Source: Euphorbia lathyris (lineage: Eukaryota; Streptophyta; Magnoliopsida; Malpighiales; Euphorbiaceae). Taken from it: 64,000 nucleotides of DNA. Positions 10,987 to 22,824 of the stretch are shown here, piece after piece; position 1 is the stretch's first letter, and every line of letters starts with the position of its first letter. Under the pieces are notes generated by a model that worked only from the letters and a program-made list of their open reading frames with translations, was not told the DNA's origin and made no database searches. Made by a program: the position numbers and the translations under genes. The stretch is taken from positions 80,165,001 to 80,229,000 of the forward strand of contig NC_088913.1 in NCBI RefSeq assembly GCF_963576675.1. The letters run 5' to 3'.

Positions 10987-13379
10987 TTGAGTGCCAAGTT
11001 CTTGTCTTCACAACGTTCTAAGACTTGGTTCAGGTTTTCAAGACATTGATCAAAAGTAGGTCCTACAACATTAAAATCATCCATAAAAATTTCTAGGAAC
11101 TCTTCAAGCATGTCAGAAAACATAGCCATCATGCAGCGTTGGAATGTGGTAGGAGCATTACATAATCCGAAAGGCATCTGCCTATATGCAAGAGTTCCAT
11201 AGGCACAAGTGAATGTGGTTTTCTCTTGGTCCAAAGGGTCTACCGGAATTTGCATATAACCGGACAGCCCGTCTAAGGTGCAAAAGAATTCGTGCCCTGC
11301 CAAACGTTCCAACATTTGATCGATAAATGGTAAAGGAAAGTGGTCTTTATGGGTGGCTTCATTCAATTTCCTATAGTCAATACATACACGCCAACCCGTA
11401 ACCTTTCTACTTGGGATTAATTCCCCTTTCTCATTTTCCATTACCGTTGTTCCCCCCTTTTTGGACACACATTGTACCAGGCTTACCCATTGGCTGTCAG
11501 AAATTGGAAAGATGATACCTGCATCGAGGAGTTTTATGACCTCGGCTTTTACCACCTCTTTCATGTTAGGATTTAGCCGGCGTTGAGGTTGATCAGATGG
11601 CTTGATCTCTTCCTCAAGAAAAATCCTATGTGTGCATATTTTGGGGTCGATACCTTTGATGTCATGGATCGACCATCCAAAGGCTCCTTTATGTTTTTTC
11701 AGCACTTCCACCAGTCTTACTTCTTGTTCAACTGTCAATAAAGAAGAGATAATAACGGGTAAATCTGCGGGAGGCTGAAGAAAAACATATTTTAAATTGT
11801 TGGGTAAGGGGTTGAGCTCTAGTTCTAGAGGTTCCTCCAGTGAGGTTTTAGGTTTAGGCTTGATCTCACGATCAAGGTCCTCTTTTCTACCCTTTACCCA
11901 ATAACATTTTTCAGGTGGGAGGTCTTCGAATGGTTCATTTAAGCTCTCACATTCCTCACTACCTAAGTCAAGTTCTAAAGAGGCCTCTTTCATGCTATGG
12001 TTAACTACCTCAACACATTCGTCTATTAGCGCATCTACAAAATTACAGCTTCTCGAATGCTCTTGGGGAAATTTCATTGATTCATAAACATTAAATGTTA
12101 CCTCTTCGTCTTGCACCCTTAAGACTAGTTTACCTCCATGGACATCTATCAGTGTCCTACCGGTTGCAAGGAACGGTCTCCCGAGGAGAATGGGGATGGA
12201 GTCATCTTCTTCCATGTCGAGGACCATAAAATCGACTGGGAAGATCAGTTTATCCACCTTTACCAGTACATCTTCAACTATGCCCCGGGGTCGTGCGATT
12301 GACCTGTCCGCTAGCTGTAGTGTCATATTTGCTGGTTTGGGTTCTCCGAGTCCCAGTTTCCTGAAAATAGATAAAGACATTAGATTAATACTTGCTCCTA
12401 AATCGCATAGTGCCCTATCTATATGCATGTTGCCAATCCTGCACGGGATGGTAAAGCTCCCTTGATCTTTAAGCTTGTGGGGAAATTTATGAGTGATTAT
12501 GGCCGAACATTGTTCTGTTAAGGCCACTATCTCATTTTCCCCAAACTTTTTCTTTTTCGACAACATGTCTTTAAGAAATTTTGCATAGTTTGGCATTTCC
12601 TCTAGTGCTTCCATTAATGGAATATTAATTTCTAGTCTGCTAAGGATTTTCGAAAATCTAGCAAATTTCTTATCTAAGTTGGCCTTTTTCTGTTTTTGGG
12701 GAAATGGTAATTTTGGTGCATAAGGCCTAACTATTTTTCCTATAGCTGCTCCAGAAGCTGAAGTTTCAGACACGGGACCGGGGTTGGTTACCACTTCCGA
12801 TTCCTTACTTACCTGAGGTGACAGTTGTGTTTGTGATTGGGGTGGTATGAGTGTGTCCACTTCCTTGCCACTTCTCAAGGCGATGGCTCGAACTGTTTCC
12901 TCTTGTGAGAGGAATGCCTCTTGGCATTCCCTTTCCTCTTGTCTGATCGCAGCGAGTTGGTTGCTCAGATTTCTACAAGCCTCTTCATTGGCTGCAAGTC
13001 GGTCGGATATCTCCCTTAAGAGAGCCATTATTCCTTCTGAGCGCTCTGTTTGCCTATCGTAAAAATTAGAATTAGAAAGGGGATATGGAAGGTTATCTGT
13101 GGGTTCCACGTATGGACCTGGAGGATATCGTGTGTGCTCCTGATCATAGAAGTCGTAAGTTGGGGGTTCAGAGTTATACCTTTGATGATTACCCAAATAA
13201 CTTACATTCTCACCTCTAGGTACATGGTGGTTGACATGGCATACCTCACCGGGATGATTCTAGCCACATCTTGCACAAAATGGCATCCTTGTTTGGTTGT
13301 TACGGCCAAAGGAGGCCACAAGGAAATCCATTTTCTTATTGAGGTCAGTCATGGACGGTTTTGGAGTTCTGTTGTCCAT
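10950..13379 (-). pseudogene. Athila shortened gag, protease and RT
   Basis: A candidate ATG at 13379 (MDNRTPKPSM) opens a short gag remnant with a zinc motif interrupted by TAG at 13260-13262 (CARCG-stop-NHPGEVC). The same frame then continues as gag C-terminus with a coiled coil (LLREISDRLAANEEACRNL), protease (ALCDLGASINLM, LLGRPFLATGR) and RT (FMDDF catalytic motif). The usual several-hundred-residue gag core is absent, as only about 220 bp separate the PBS from this ATG. RT goes out of frame near 10960. Confidence 0.82.
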
Positions 13380-13600
13380 AATTGCTGAAAGAAAGATTTT
13401 ACACGTATATAAGAAGTATAATACTACGGATCTTATGAAACGATTGTATGACAATATCTCAACAAGTATTTGTATAAACAAGTATAAATATAAACACGTA
13501 TAAATATCGAAAAGTATAAATGATATAAACAAAGGTATTCACAAAGTAATGCCTAAACTAACAAATCGACCTTTGGTTCGATATTGCAGAAGAAATAAAT

Positions 13601-13617
13601 CCCCGGCAACGGTGCCA
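13601..13617 (-). other. Athila A primer-binding site (Asp tRNA)
   Basis: The minus strand reads TGGCACCGTTGCCGGGG, one mismatch from the tRNA-Asp complement TGGCGCCGTTGCCGGGG. It lies 7 bp from the LTR end. Confidence 0.85.
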
Positions 13618-13623
13618 AAAACT

Positions 13624-15343
13624 TGATGCGTCTCCGTATAAGACTCACTAAGGGATAAGTGTACCCCGTCGTTATCAAGTAATAAAATCTGGAAAGTCCA
13701 AGTATCGAATCCATATGACTTATTTACTACAAGTATGGAGCTACTCGGTCTCAGGTGTTATCTAGGCTGTGTGGGTTTTGAGTTGGTTTGATTAAGTTAA
13801 TCTACTCCTAGGTTGAATTACTCTACTCCTAGCTAAGTTATTCTAATTCGAACTAAGTTATTCTACTCATAATTAAGATAAACTACTCCTAATTAAGTTA
13901 AACTACTCCTAATAAAGTTAAACTACTCATAGGTGATCTTTCACTAATGCAATTACCCGAAGGAACATGGTATGAACGATAATAATGAAGTTAGATTACT
14001 AGGTCAACATATTAAAAACCTAATCTAAGTCACTTGTATTCAAGGCGATTAACCCTACTTACCCTCCTGAAGTCCCTAGTGCGTGATTCCCTTGTAAGGC
14101 CGAAACTAGGTCTAAGGCTCAGCAATTTGGTCTTAATCAACTAAGAGGTCGTCAATCTCCTAGGCTCTGACTAGGTCACATTCAGCTCACAATATGTGCC
14201 TACTAGATTTTGGGGCTTTTGAATGAGTTCAACCAATTGAATAAAGCGTAAGACAAAGATTAAATCAATGAATCATAGAACAAAACAAGAGCTAAAATAT
14301 TATTAAAGGCGAAGAATATTGTCATGGGATACAATTAGCCTAGGATTCATAGACTGTATCAAAGGGTACAAACATAGTAAGATAAAAGGTGATACGAAAA
14401 TCCCTTTCAGGGAACCTGTCTACCCTGCAACCGGCTTCCTAGGTCTTAAGGACGGACCTTGAATAATTCTCGGTGGATGGAGCGTCGAAACTTCGGAGCT
14501 TCTTCAATGGAGGTTGGAGAAGATGGAGAAGGTGGAGATAATTCTTCAAGGATGAAAGGCTAAGGTAATTTACAAGAATGAAGGATATCTAATTTACAAT
14601 TGGAAATTCCTATTTATAGACGCAGTTCGGGCCATCTTTCTGACCTAATTCGTATCCTTTTGCAAGTGGGAAGTCGTGGGGTCAATCATGGCTTTGTGGG
14701 GCCGGGAATCAGTCTTTTAACTGATTCCCGCAGGGCAGCTTGCCGAGCTGGCCTACGAAGGCCAGCTCGACGTGAGCTGGCCATGCCAGCTCACCCGAGC
14801 AGGCCCCTGAGGGCCAGCTCGTCGAGCTGGCATAGCCAGATCAACGCGAGCTGGCCCCTGAAAGGCCTGCTCGACGGGCTGACAGTGCCAGCTCGCCGAT
14901 CATGCCCCAAAAAGGCCATTTCGACGAATGGGATTGCCCAGAACGCCTTGCGCGACTGTTGGATGTCCTAAAACGCAACTTTCACCCGAACTCATTCCTG
15001 TTTTAGCATGCACATGCACGGAAAACTCCAAATAGCATTTGTCCCGAGGCTAGATTGACCCGCCAATCGCTTGTTTTGAGTAAACACTCCGTTTGGTGCG
15101 ATTTTTTGCGGATCAATCAGCTATAAAAGGTAATGGAAATTTAACACACATGCTATTTTGGCCATATTTGCCTAAAATGAACAGAAAACGAGCCCAAACG
15201 ACGAAAAGTAAATAAAACATTTCCAATTCCTAACTAACTCACACAAAAGCATATAAATGCGAGAATTGCTCGCTTATTCATGAAAAAACGCTAAAAACCG
15301 TCCTAAAACCGTACCCAAAGATAGGGGTTTTTGACCCCTATCA
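13624..15343 (-). repeat. Athila A 5' LTR
   Basis: 1720 bp, bounded by TGATGCGTCTCC and CCCCTATCA on the plus strand. It has a TATA box at 14611-14618 (minus). A stretch near 13800-13930 repeats CTACTCCTAATTAAGTTA-like units about every 20-30 bp. A region at 14730-14900 is dense in CAGCTCG/GAGCTGG words. The conserved AAGTGTACC(C/T)CGTCG word near 13658 also occurs in LTR B near 46288. Confidence 0.85.
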
Positions 15344-15636
15344 CTTGCCAACGGATTTTACAGGTTAGGTGGAGTTCTTCTTGCTTAAGGTCGCACCGGC
15401 AGTGTCAGTCCATTCTCATCTAGGCATTTTGGAGTCTTGTGATGTACGTTTGTTTTGTAAATCCTCTATGTAGGATAATGACTTAAACGTGTATTGTAAA
15501 TTGTAAATGCTTTCTCTTATGTATAATATGTAAATTTTATATGAGATTGAAGTTTATATGATTGAGAATTGAAAGCATGTCTATAACTGATATTGTGTGA
15601 GATATCATGTGATCCTAGTGAGGGGGTTACAAATTA
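15344..15636. other. Unassigned 293-bp segment
   Basis: Lies between the Athila A LTR and a copia LTR fragment. AT-rich, no ORF, and no match that I can see to other parts of the window. It may be a remnant of another LTR. Confidence 0.4.
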
Positions 15637-16283
15637 GATAGGTTAAGTGAAATCTGCATTTCAAGTGTTAAGCTATCACCTTGCAAGGATTTAGAGTTAA
15701 GTCTTCCACAAGCAATCCTTAGACGTATCTCCTATTTATCAGGAGTGACAAATGCTCAATCCAATGTATAACTATCCTGCAATTACTTCATGTGATACCC
15801 AACGTCTACCGTACACACCCCAGAGTCATCCCTATTATGGATCGTGTTACAACAGGATCAAAGCATCACATTCCATAATCCAGAATCACTAATTAACATT
15901 CCTTTGAGTCTTAGGATTACTTATACCTATTAATATGAATGAGATGAACATGTGACAAGGATAAATCTACCCATCCTGTTATCTCAAGTCGGGTCCCCAA
16001 TCCTAATGAACTCCATTCATTGGATCCATGTAATTTTCCAGATATATGCATATCTGAAGCTTGTGAGATCAGCTCTCTGTCTTGATAGAAAACATTGTTA
16101 CATGCAAGTCTTAATAGTGTTATGTCAATCCCTATTCAAAACATATCACTTGACTTGGGGTGGTTTTAAGTTTATTAGTTTATTATAATGTTTCGTCTCA
16201 CTTCATGCTTGTATGAACACTTTATAATCACTTAAATAAACTTAGGGATTTCCTTTTATTAGACTTATTTAGTTCTTTAAAAG
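15637..16283 (-). repeat. Copia LTR fragment (same family as 22018-33743)
   Basis: Matches 32985-33610 closely in the same orientation (GATAGGTTAAGTGAAATCTG, then CTTGACTTGGGGTGGTTTT, then CTTTTATTAGACTT). The family's own sense strand is minus here. Both ends are abrupt; the right end joins sirevirus fragment S2 near 16284. Confidence 0.75.
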
Positions 16284-16322
16284 ATGTAAAGCCATGTGTG
16301 TTGGGATACCATAAACCTACGT

Positions 16323-18911
16323 TCACAGAGCTTTGCAAGTATCTAAGGATTTTTTTACAGCTATGTAATGAGATTCCTTAGGGTTAGATTGATATCTAGC
16401 ACAGTAGCATACTGAGAACTGAATGTCCGGTCTACTGGCTGTTAAGTAAAGTATAGAGCCTATCATACCTTGATACAATTTGCTATCTACTGACTTACCA
16501 TTCTCGTCAGCGCAGAGGACAGTGTCAGTGCCCATAGGAGTGGATATTGGTTTGAAATTTTCCAAGTCATATTTCTTTAATATCTCCTTGGCATATTTAG
16601 CTTGACTGATGAAGATGCCATTCTTTCCTTGTTTTATTTGAAGTCCGAGGAAGAAGTTGAGTTCTCCCATCATAGACATTTCAAACTCAGTCTGCATTTG
16701 TTTGCTAAATTCCTTGCACATTGATTCGTTAGTTGCACCAAACATAATTTGAGCCAGCATGGTATCTTTACCCTTTCTCTTAATGAATAAGGTTGTATCA
16801 GCTTTGCCCCTGACATAATTTCTGGTCAGCCTCTCATACCAAGCACGTGGTGCTTGCTTGAGACCGTACAGAGCCTTTTTGAGTTTATAAACGTGGTTTG
16901 GGAATTTTGGATCCTCAAACCCTGGAGGTTGATTGACATAAACTTCCTCGTTTATAACTCCATTAATAAATGCACTTTTAACATCCATTTAGAATAATTT
17001 AAAGTTCAATTTAGATGCATATGCACATAAGATCCTAATAGCTTCCAGCCTTGCCACTGGGGCAAAGGTCTCACTGTAGTCAATACCTTCTTGCTGACTG
17101 TAGCCCTGAGCTACAAGCCTTGCTTTGTTCCTAACTACATTTCCTTGCTCATCCAGTTTATTGCGGAAGACCCATCTTGTTCCAATGGTCTTCTGACTCC
17201 TTGGATATGGCACTAGCTCCCATACATCGTTTCTTCTGAATTGGTCAAGTTCCTCTTGCATTGCGCTCATCCAGAATTCATCTTCCTCAGCATCAGCGAA
17301 GTTCTTAGGTTCCTGTACTGAGACGAAGGCTACATTGCTGAGGTACCTCCTGAGTTGATTCCTCATCATCAGGGTATTCCTAGCAGAATCAAGGATTGCA
17401 CTCTCTGCGTTCCCTCTTGGAATTCTTATCTCTTTCGGTAGATTTATGTCTTGTGCTGTCTGTGTTTCAACAATCTCTGCAGAAGTAGACTGGTTAGTGA
17501 AAGTAATCTTAGGTTCACTCTTACTCTTGGTCAGCCTTTTAGTGAATGACTCAGCAGCTGGTTCTTGGTCAGCGGTTACTAAGTGTGGATCATCCTCGGT
17601 CAGTGGCTGGTATCTACCTGCAGGGTTAGTCTCGTCGAACTCAATATGTACTGACTCTTCTAAAACTTGAGTTCGTTTATTAAAAACTTTGTATGCTTTG
17701 CTGTTTGTTGAGTATCCTAAAAAGATAGCCTCATCAGCTTTTGAGTCAAACTTTGCTAAGCTATCTTTGGTATTCAAAATAAAACATTTACAGCCAAAGG
17801 CACGAAAGTATCCAATGTTGGGCTTTCGTCCTTTCCAAAGTTCATAGGGGGTTTTCTTTAATATAGGTCTAACTAGAGCCCTATTAAGAATATAGCATGC
17901 TGTGTTGACAACCTCTCCCCAAAAATACTTTGGAAGCCTATGCTCATCCAGCATTGTCCTGGCTATTTCAACCAGAGTTCTGTTCTTCCTTTCTACAACC
18001 CCATTTTGTTGAGGTGTTCTAGGAGCAGAAAAATTGTGGTCAATGCCGCTAGCTTCACAGAATTCAACAAACTTTTGGTTTTTGAATTCTCCACCATTAT
18101 CACTTCAGATGTGAGCCAATTTTAGGTCTTTATCATTTTCAATTTTTCTAACCAAATTTGAGAATGTCTCAAAGGTCTCATCCTTGCTACTCAGCAAGAT
18201 GACCCAAGTGTACCGAGAGAGGTCATCTACAATGACCAAGGAAAATCTTCTTCCACCCAGACTCAGCGGATGGACTGGACCGAAGAGATCCAAGTGTAGT
18301 AACTCTAACGGACGCTTAGTTGAGACAATGTTTTTGCTATGAAAAGATTGTTTGGTTTGTGTTCCAGCTTGGCAAGCGTGGCATAATTGATCTTTTTCAA
18401 ATTTAAGTTCAGGCAGTCCCTCAACCAATTGCTTTCTTGCTAATTTGGCCAGGAGATCCATGCTTACATGACCAAGTCTCCTGTGCCATAGCCATGAATT
18501 TTCTTCCTTTGATACTAAGCATACAGTTTTTGAAAACTTTTTCTCTAAGTCTAGCATAAAGACATTATCTATGCGAGGGGCAGTTAAGATTAACTCATTT
18601 GTTCTACCCTCGTATATTTTACATCCAGTAGCATCAAATATAACTTTTCTCCCATTGTCACATAGCTGAGCTACGCTGAGTAAGTTATATTTGAGTCCGC
18701 TGACTAGGGAGACTGACTCAATAGTGGGGTTACCTCCAATGGTTCCTGACCCTACTATCTTACCCTTTTTGTTGTCTCCAAAACTTACACTTCCTCCTCG
18801 TTTACGCTCAAACGTGATGAACTGAGTTTCATCACCGGTCATATGCCTCGAGCATGCGCTGTCAATATACCACATCTTTGATTTCTCAGCACATCTCAGG
18901 CTTACCTGCAT
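16323..18911 (-). pseudogene. pol: Sirevirus pol pseudogene (S2)
   Basis: One frame with two stops: TGA at 18105-18107 (in HI-stop-SDNGGE) and TAA at 16989-16991, just before MDVKSAF. Two small in-frame losses relative to S1 are visible. One removes five residues (NFLLT region) after WYERLT. The other removes the YVDD catalytic motif, leaving AQIMFGATN. The frame runs off homology near 16323, inside the RT C-terminal/RNase H part. Confidence 0.88.
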
Positions 18912-18916
18912 TGTAA

Positions 18917-19468
18917 CTAGTTACTTTTAGGTACCCAATTCTTTTTGGGTCCTTGCTTGTTAGGTGCAACAGGTAAAGCATCATATTTTATTTTATGGCA
19001 ACATACATGGACAGTATGGCCATTCTTTCCACAGAAGTCACAGCTGACCTTCTGTTTAGGTTGTCTCACTGACTGGTCAGCACCCCAGTGCTGAGCATAC
19101 CAGCACACCTTCGTGGTGTGACCTTTCTTCCCACAGAAGTCACACTGGACATTCCGCTGGGGATTCCATCTCTGCTGAGTACCTTGGTACTGAGTTCTCA
19201 GAGGACTGTTTCTTTTATTTGGAACCTTTAATTGGTTCTGGATAGTTGTGACGTCCTTTCTCAGTTTCTTTGAAACTGATTGGACTTCAAAGACAGACTC
19301 ATGTATGATCTTCATGTTATCATGCAACGTTGAGTTGTCCTGAAGAAGGTATCTGAGGTCACTCAGCTTGACCTCTTCAACCTCATCACAGCGCCTGTTG
19401 AGTGCTCTAATTTTCTTATTACACTTTTTTATAAGTGTATAGAGATCACTCAGGGCATTACCCATTTC
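18917..19468 (-). pseudogene. gag: Sirevirus gag C-terminal fragment (S2)
   Basis: Matches S1 gag from residue 402 ([11 protein letters not shown]) to the end: coiled coil and two CCHC knuckles ([28 protein letters not shown]). The upstream two thirds of gag are lost at 19468. Confidence 0.85.
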
Positions 19469-19490
19469 GTGTAAAAGTCTAGAGTGATTC
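19469..19490 (+). repeat. 22-bp sirevirus LTR splinter
   Basis: GTGTAAAAGTCTAGAGTGAT followed by TC, of which the first 21 bases are identical to 56821-56841 within the plus-oriented sirevirus solo LTR. It sits exactly between the S2 gag break and copia E integrase. Confidence 0.7.
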
Positions 19491-21990
19491 AGATACCCTT
19501 TAGCAATAAAGGTCAGCGTGTATCAGACACTCCAGGATTAATACATTCAGATGTATGTGGTCCTATGTCAGTCCAAGCAACAGGAGGATTCAGATACTTC
19601 ATTAGCTTCATAGATGATCATACCAGATATGGTTACATCTATTTGATGAAGCACAAGTCAGAAGCTTTTGAGAAATTCAAAAGCTTCAAGAATGAAGTTG
19701 AGAATCAAACAGGAAAGACTATCAAAATACTTTGATCTGATCGAGGTGGAAAATATCTTTCTGAAGAATTTATGAGTTATCTAAATGAATGTGGAATATG
19801 CTCACAATGGACACCTCCTTATACACCACAACACAATGGTGTATCAGAAAGGAGAAATCGCACCTTACTAGATATGGTATGATCCATGATGAGCACCACT
19901 TCTCTTCCAAAATCATTCTGGGGCTATGCCTTAGAAACTGTCCTATTTACCTTAAACCGAGTTCCAACCAAATCCGCCAGTTCCACACCATTCGAACTGT
20001 TTGTTGGTAGAAAACCCATCTTCTCTTTCATGAGAATATGGGGATGTTCAGCATATGTCAAACATATTGTGTCAGATAAATTAGATCCCAAATCTGACAA
20101 GTGTTTCTTCATTGGATACCTAAAGGAAACTATGTGATATTACTTTTATCATCCAGATGACCAAAAGGTAATAGTATCCAAACACGCAGTGAGAAAGATT
20201 TCCTGGAAGAAACACAGAATGGAAGCGTGATTGAACTTGAGGAGGTTCAAAAGGAATCACATGTTGAAAACGCGGAAGAAGTTGAACTCGAACCCGTTTT
20301 ACTAGATGAAACACAAGTGTCATAATCCATTCATAGGTCTCAAAGAATTCGTGAACTCCCAGTTAGATATGGTTTTCTAGTGGGAGATGACGAACTGGTT
20401 CCCTTGTTAGACGATGAACCCAAAACCTACGTAGAAGCTCTTACTAGTCCAGAATGTAAAGCATGGATTGAAGCCATGAATTCTGAAATGGACTCCATGT
20501 ATACTAACCAAGTGTGGACCTTGGTTGATCCACCTGAAGGGATAAAACCCATTGGGTGCAGATGGATCTTGAAGAAGAAGACAGACATGGATGGAAAAGT
20601 TAGTACCTACAAAGCTAGGTTAGTAGCGAAAGGATATCGTCAAAGGCAAGGTGTTGACTATGACGAGACTTTCTCTCCAGTAGCCATATTCAAATCCATC
20701 AGAATATTGCTTGCAATTGCCGCTCATTTTGATTATGAGATTTGGCAAATGGGTGTGAAAATAACTTTCCTAAATGGAAACCTACTTGAGGATGTATACA
20801 TGATGCAACCTGAAGGTTTCACGTCCAAGAATGCAACCAAGGTTTGAAAACTTCAAAGGTCCATTTATGGACTCAAGCAAGCATCTAGAAGCCGGAACGA
20901 ACGTTTTGATGAAACCATAAAACAATTTGGTTTCGAACAAAAATCAAAAGAGGCTTGTGTTTACAAGAAGACAAGTGGGAGCTCAGTCATTTTCTTAGTA
21001 CTATATGTTGATGATATACTACTTATGGGAAACGATATTGCAATGTTGCAAATAGTAAAAGTTTGGTTATCGAGTAATTTCTCCATGAAAGACTTGGGAG
21101 AAGCAGCCTACATATTAGGGATTAAGATCTATCGGGATAGATCAAAGAGACTGCTCGGACTATCCCAATCTACATATATTGACAAAGTCCTAAACCGTTT
21201 CGACATGCATGAATCGAAAAAAGGTAACTTACCAATGGTCCATGGTGTCAAGTTATCTAATGGTCAATGTCCTAAAACGGATAGTGACAAGAATCGCATG
21301 GCTGTAATTCCTTACTCCAGCGTGGTTGGTTCGATCATGTATGCTATGCTTTGCACTAGACCTGATATAGCGTTCGCATTAAGTATGACGAGCCGATATC
21401 AAGAGAATCCAGGATTCGATCACTGGATTGCTGTCAAGAACATTCTTAAGTATCTTAGCAGAACTAAAGACATTTTCCTCATATATGGACAAGGAGAATT
21501 AAAAATTGAAGGATATTCAGATGCTAGTCATCTGACTGATGAAAATGATTATAGATCCCAATTAGGATACCAGTTCATCCAGAATGGAGGTTTAGTTAGT
21601 TGGAAGAGTTCCAAGCAAGGAAGCGTTGCTTTCTTGTCAACTGAATCAGAGTACATCGCAGCTGCAGAAGCGGCAAAGGAGGCTGTTTGGATTAGGAAGT
21701 TCATAACAGAACTATGAGTGGTGCCTGACATTGTGAATCCCATTACTCTGTACTGTGATAACAATGGAGCCATTGCACAAGCAAAGGAACCACGGTCTCA
21801 TAATGCATCCAAACATTATCTCAAGCGATATCATCTCATTAGGGAGATCATAGCCAGAGGAGATGTGAGAATAGAAAAGATGCCCACTGAGGACAACGTT
21901 GCAGATCCGTTGACCAAGCCATTACCACAAAGAGCTCACGATAGACATCTTAATTCTTCTGGTATTAGTTTTAGGAACAATTGGCTTTAG
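19491..21990 (+). pseudogene. pol: Copia pol pseudogene (integrase, RT, RNase H)
   Basis: Begins inside the integrase core (DVCGPM, then SDRGGKY, HNGVSERRNRTLL), then RT (YVDDIL near 21008) and RNase H (STESEYIAA; DPLTKPL near the end). In-frame stops: TGA at 19733-19735 and 19880-19882 (both where Arg is expected), one at 20135-20137, one near 20845 and one at 21715-21717. The first RT catalytic Asp is Gly here (WQMGVK instead of WQMDVK). The element cannot encode active enzymes. Confidence 0.88.
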
Positions 21991-22004
21991 TCCAAGTGGG
22001 AGAA
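21991..22004 (+). other. Copia E polypurine tract
   Basis: TCCAAGTGGGAGAA directly before TGTTAG. This is the usual plant copia PPT-LTR junction and confirms plus orientation. Confidence 0.8.
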
Positions 22005-22300
22005 TGTTAGAGTTTAGTGAAGGAAATTAGGGCTAAGGTATAGCAGCAGAAATATAAAATTTTTAGCCTATTTCCTTTTAACCATAGGATCCGTTAATCG
22101 TTATTTCATATAAAGAGGGATAAGAAGGAATACCTTTCGATGAACAATCTACCGTTGTTAAAGAAGCGCCCATAATTCTTCTCCGAGATTCCAACCACAA
22201 AGTTTAACACGGTGAGGTTAAGATGAAATCAACCCTTATGAGATGCAACCAAAATAGATTGCCTCTAATTAACCAACACAAGATCAAAGAGAAAGAGGGG

Positions 22301-22766
22301 TGATAACCCGCGAAGCCCAAAATGGGTTATATTCATTTCGCAAGCCCAGCCCATATTAAAGCCCCATGGGCTAAGATTGGACGGGACCCGAATGAAGGAA
22401 GCGGGCGCAGCGAGTAAACCGCCTCGAATTCCTAAACGGAGCGCCAAGACTCCCACTCAGAACCACGTTCGTTGCCATGAAAACCACGAAAGGGACATGG
22501 CCTAAAAAGGGGTAACCGCCCTCAGGACGTGGCCCACTAAGGAGTAACCACCCTCGGCGGTTACCCAAAAAACACCTATAAAAGGCCCTAAGAATAAGGG
22601 AGGAGGTACGTTCACATTTTTTCCCACAAAGCTATTGCTAAATTATAGACTCATCCTTACAAAAACTGACTTGATCGTCGGAGAGTTTTCCCGGAGATCC
22701 TGTCTCCGGTTTTGTTTTGCAGGTAACTCCGGCAAAGAACATCAAAGCGGATCCAGCAAGTTATCA
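22301..22766 (+). repeat. Gypsy C 5' LTR
   Basis: 466 bp, TGATAACCCGCG to GCAAGTTATCA, with a TATA box CTATAAAAG at 22576-22584. It differs from 31693-32158 by three transitions (GGAAGCGGG/GGAAACGGG, CGCCTCG/CGCCCCG, ACCACCC/ACCGCCC). Confidence 0.93.
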
Positions 22767-22767
22767 T

Positions 22768-22784
22768 TGGTGCGGTGAACGTGG
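22768..22784 (+). other. Putative primer-binding site of gypsy C
   Basis: TGGTGCGGTGAACGTGG starts one base after the LTR and begins with the TGG expected opposite a tRNA CCA end. I do not name the tRNA. Confidence 0.5.
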
Positions 22785-22824
22785 ACCTTTTTTACCAACA
22801 TTTGGTTAAAGGTACACGAAGAAC

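Larger units (their letters stand above)
6572..15343 (-). mobile_element. Athila-type Ty3/gypsy retrotransposon A (decayed)
   Basis: The minus-strand order is 5' LTR (15343-13624), Asp-tRNA PBS, shortened gag, protease, RT, RNase H, integrase, 1.4 kb noncoding DNA, polypurine tract and 3' LTR (7395-6572, cut by S1). RT before integrase defines gypsy. The protease motif CDLGASINLM and the Asp PBS indicate the Athila lineage. The frames are broken by nonsense and frameshift changes. The gag core is missing and there is no env-like ORF. The rest of the 3' LTR should lie beyond base 1, on the other side of S1. Confidence 0.88.
16285..19468 (-). mobile_element. Truncated sirevirus fragment S2
   Basis: Contains RNase H-proximal RT through the C-terminal part of gag of the S1 family. 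No LTR or primer sites remain. The left end breaks inside RT/RNase H and the right end inside gag. Confidence 0.85.

Noticed and set aside
22265..22568. Minus-strand ORFs overlapping the gypsy C 5' LTR
   Set aside because: The same frame recurs in the 3' LTR (31763-31960) simply because the LTR is duplicated; it covers promoter sequence and shows no domain.
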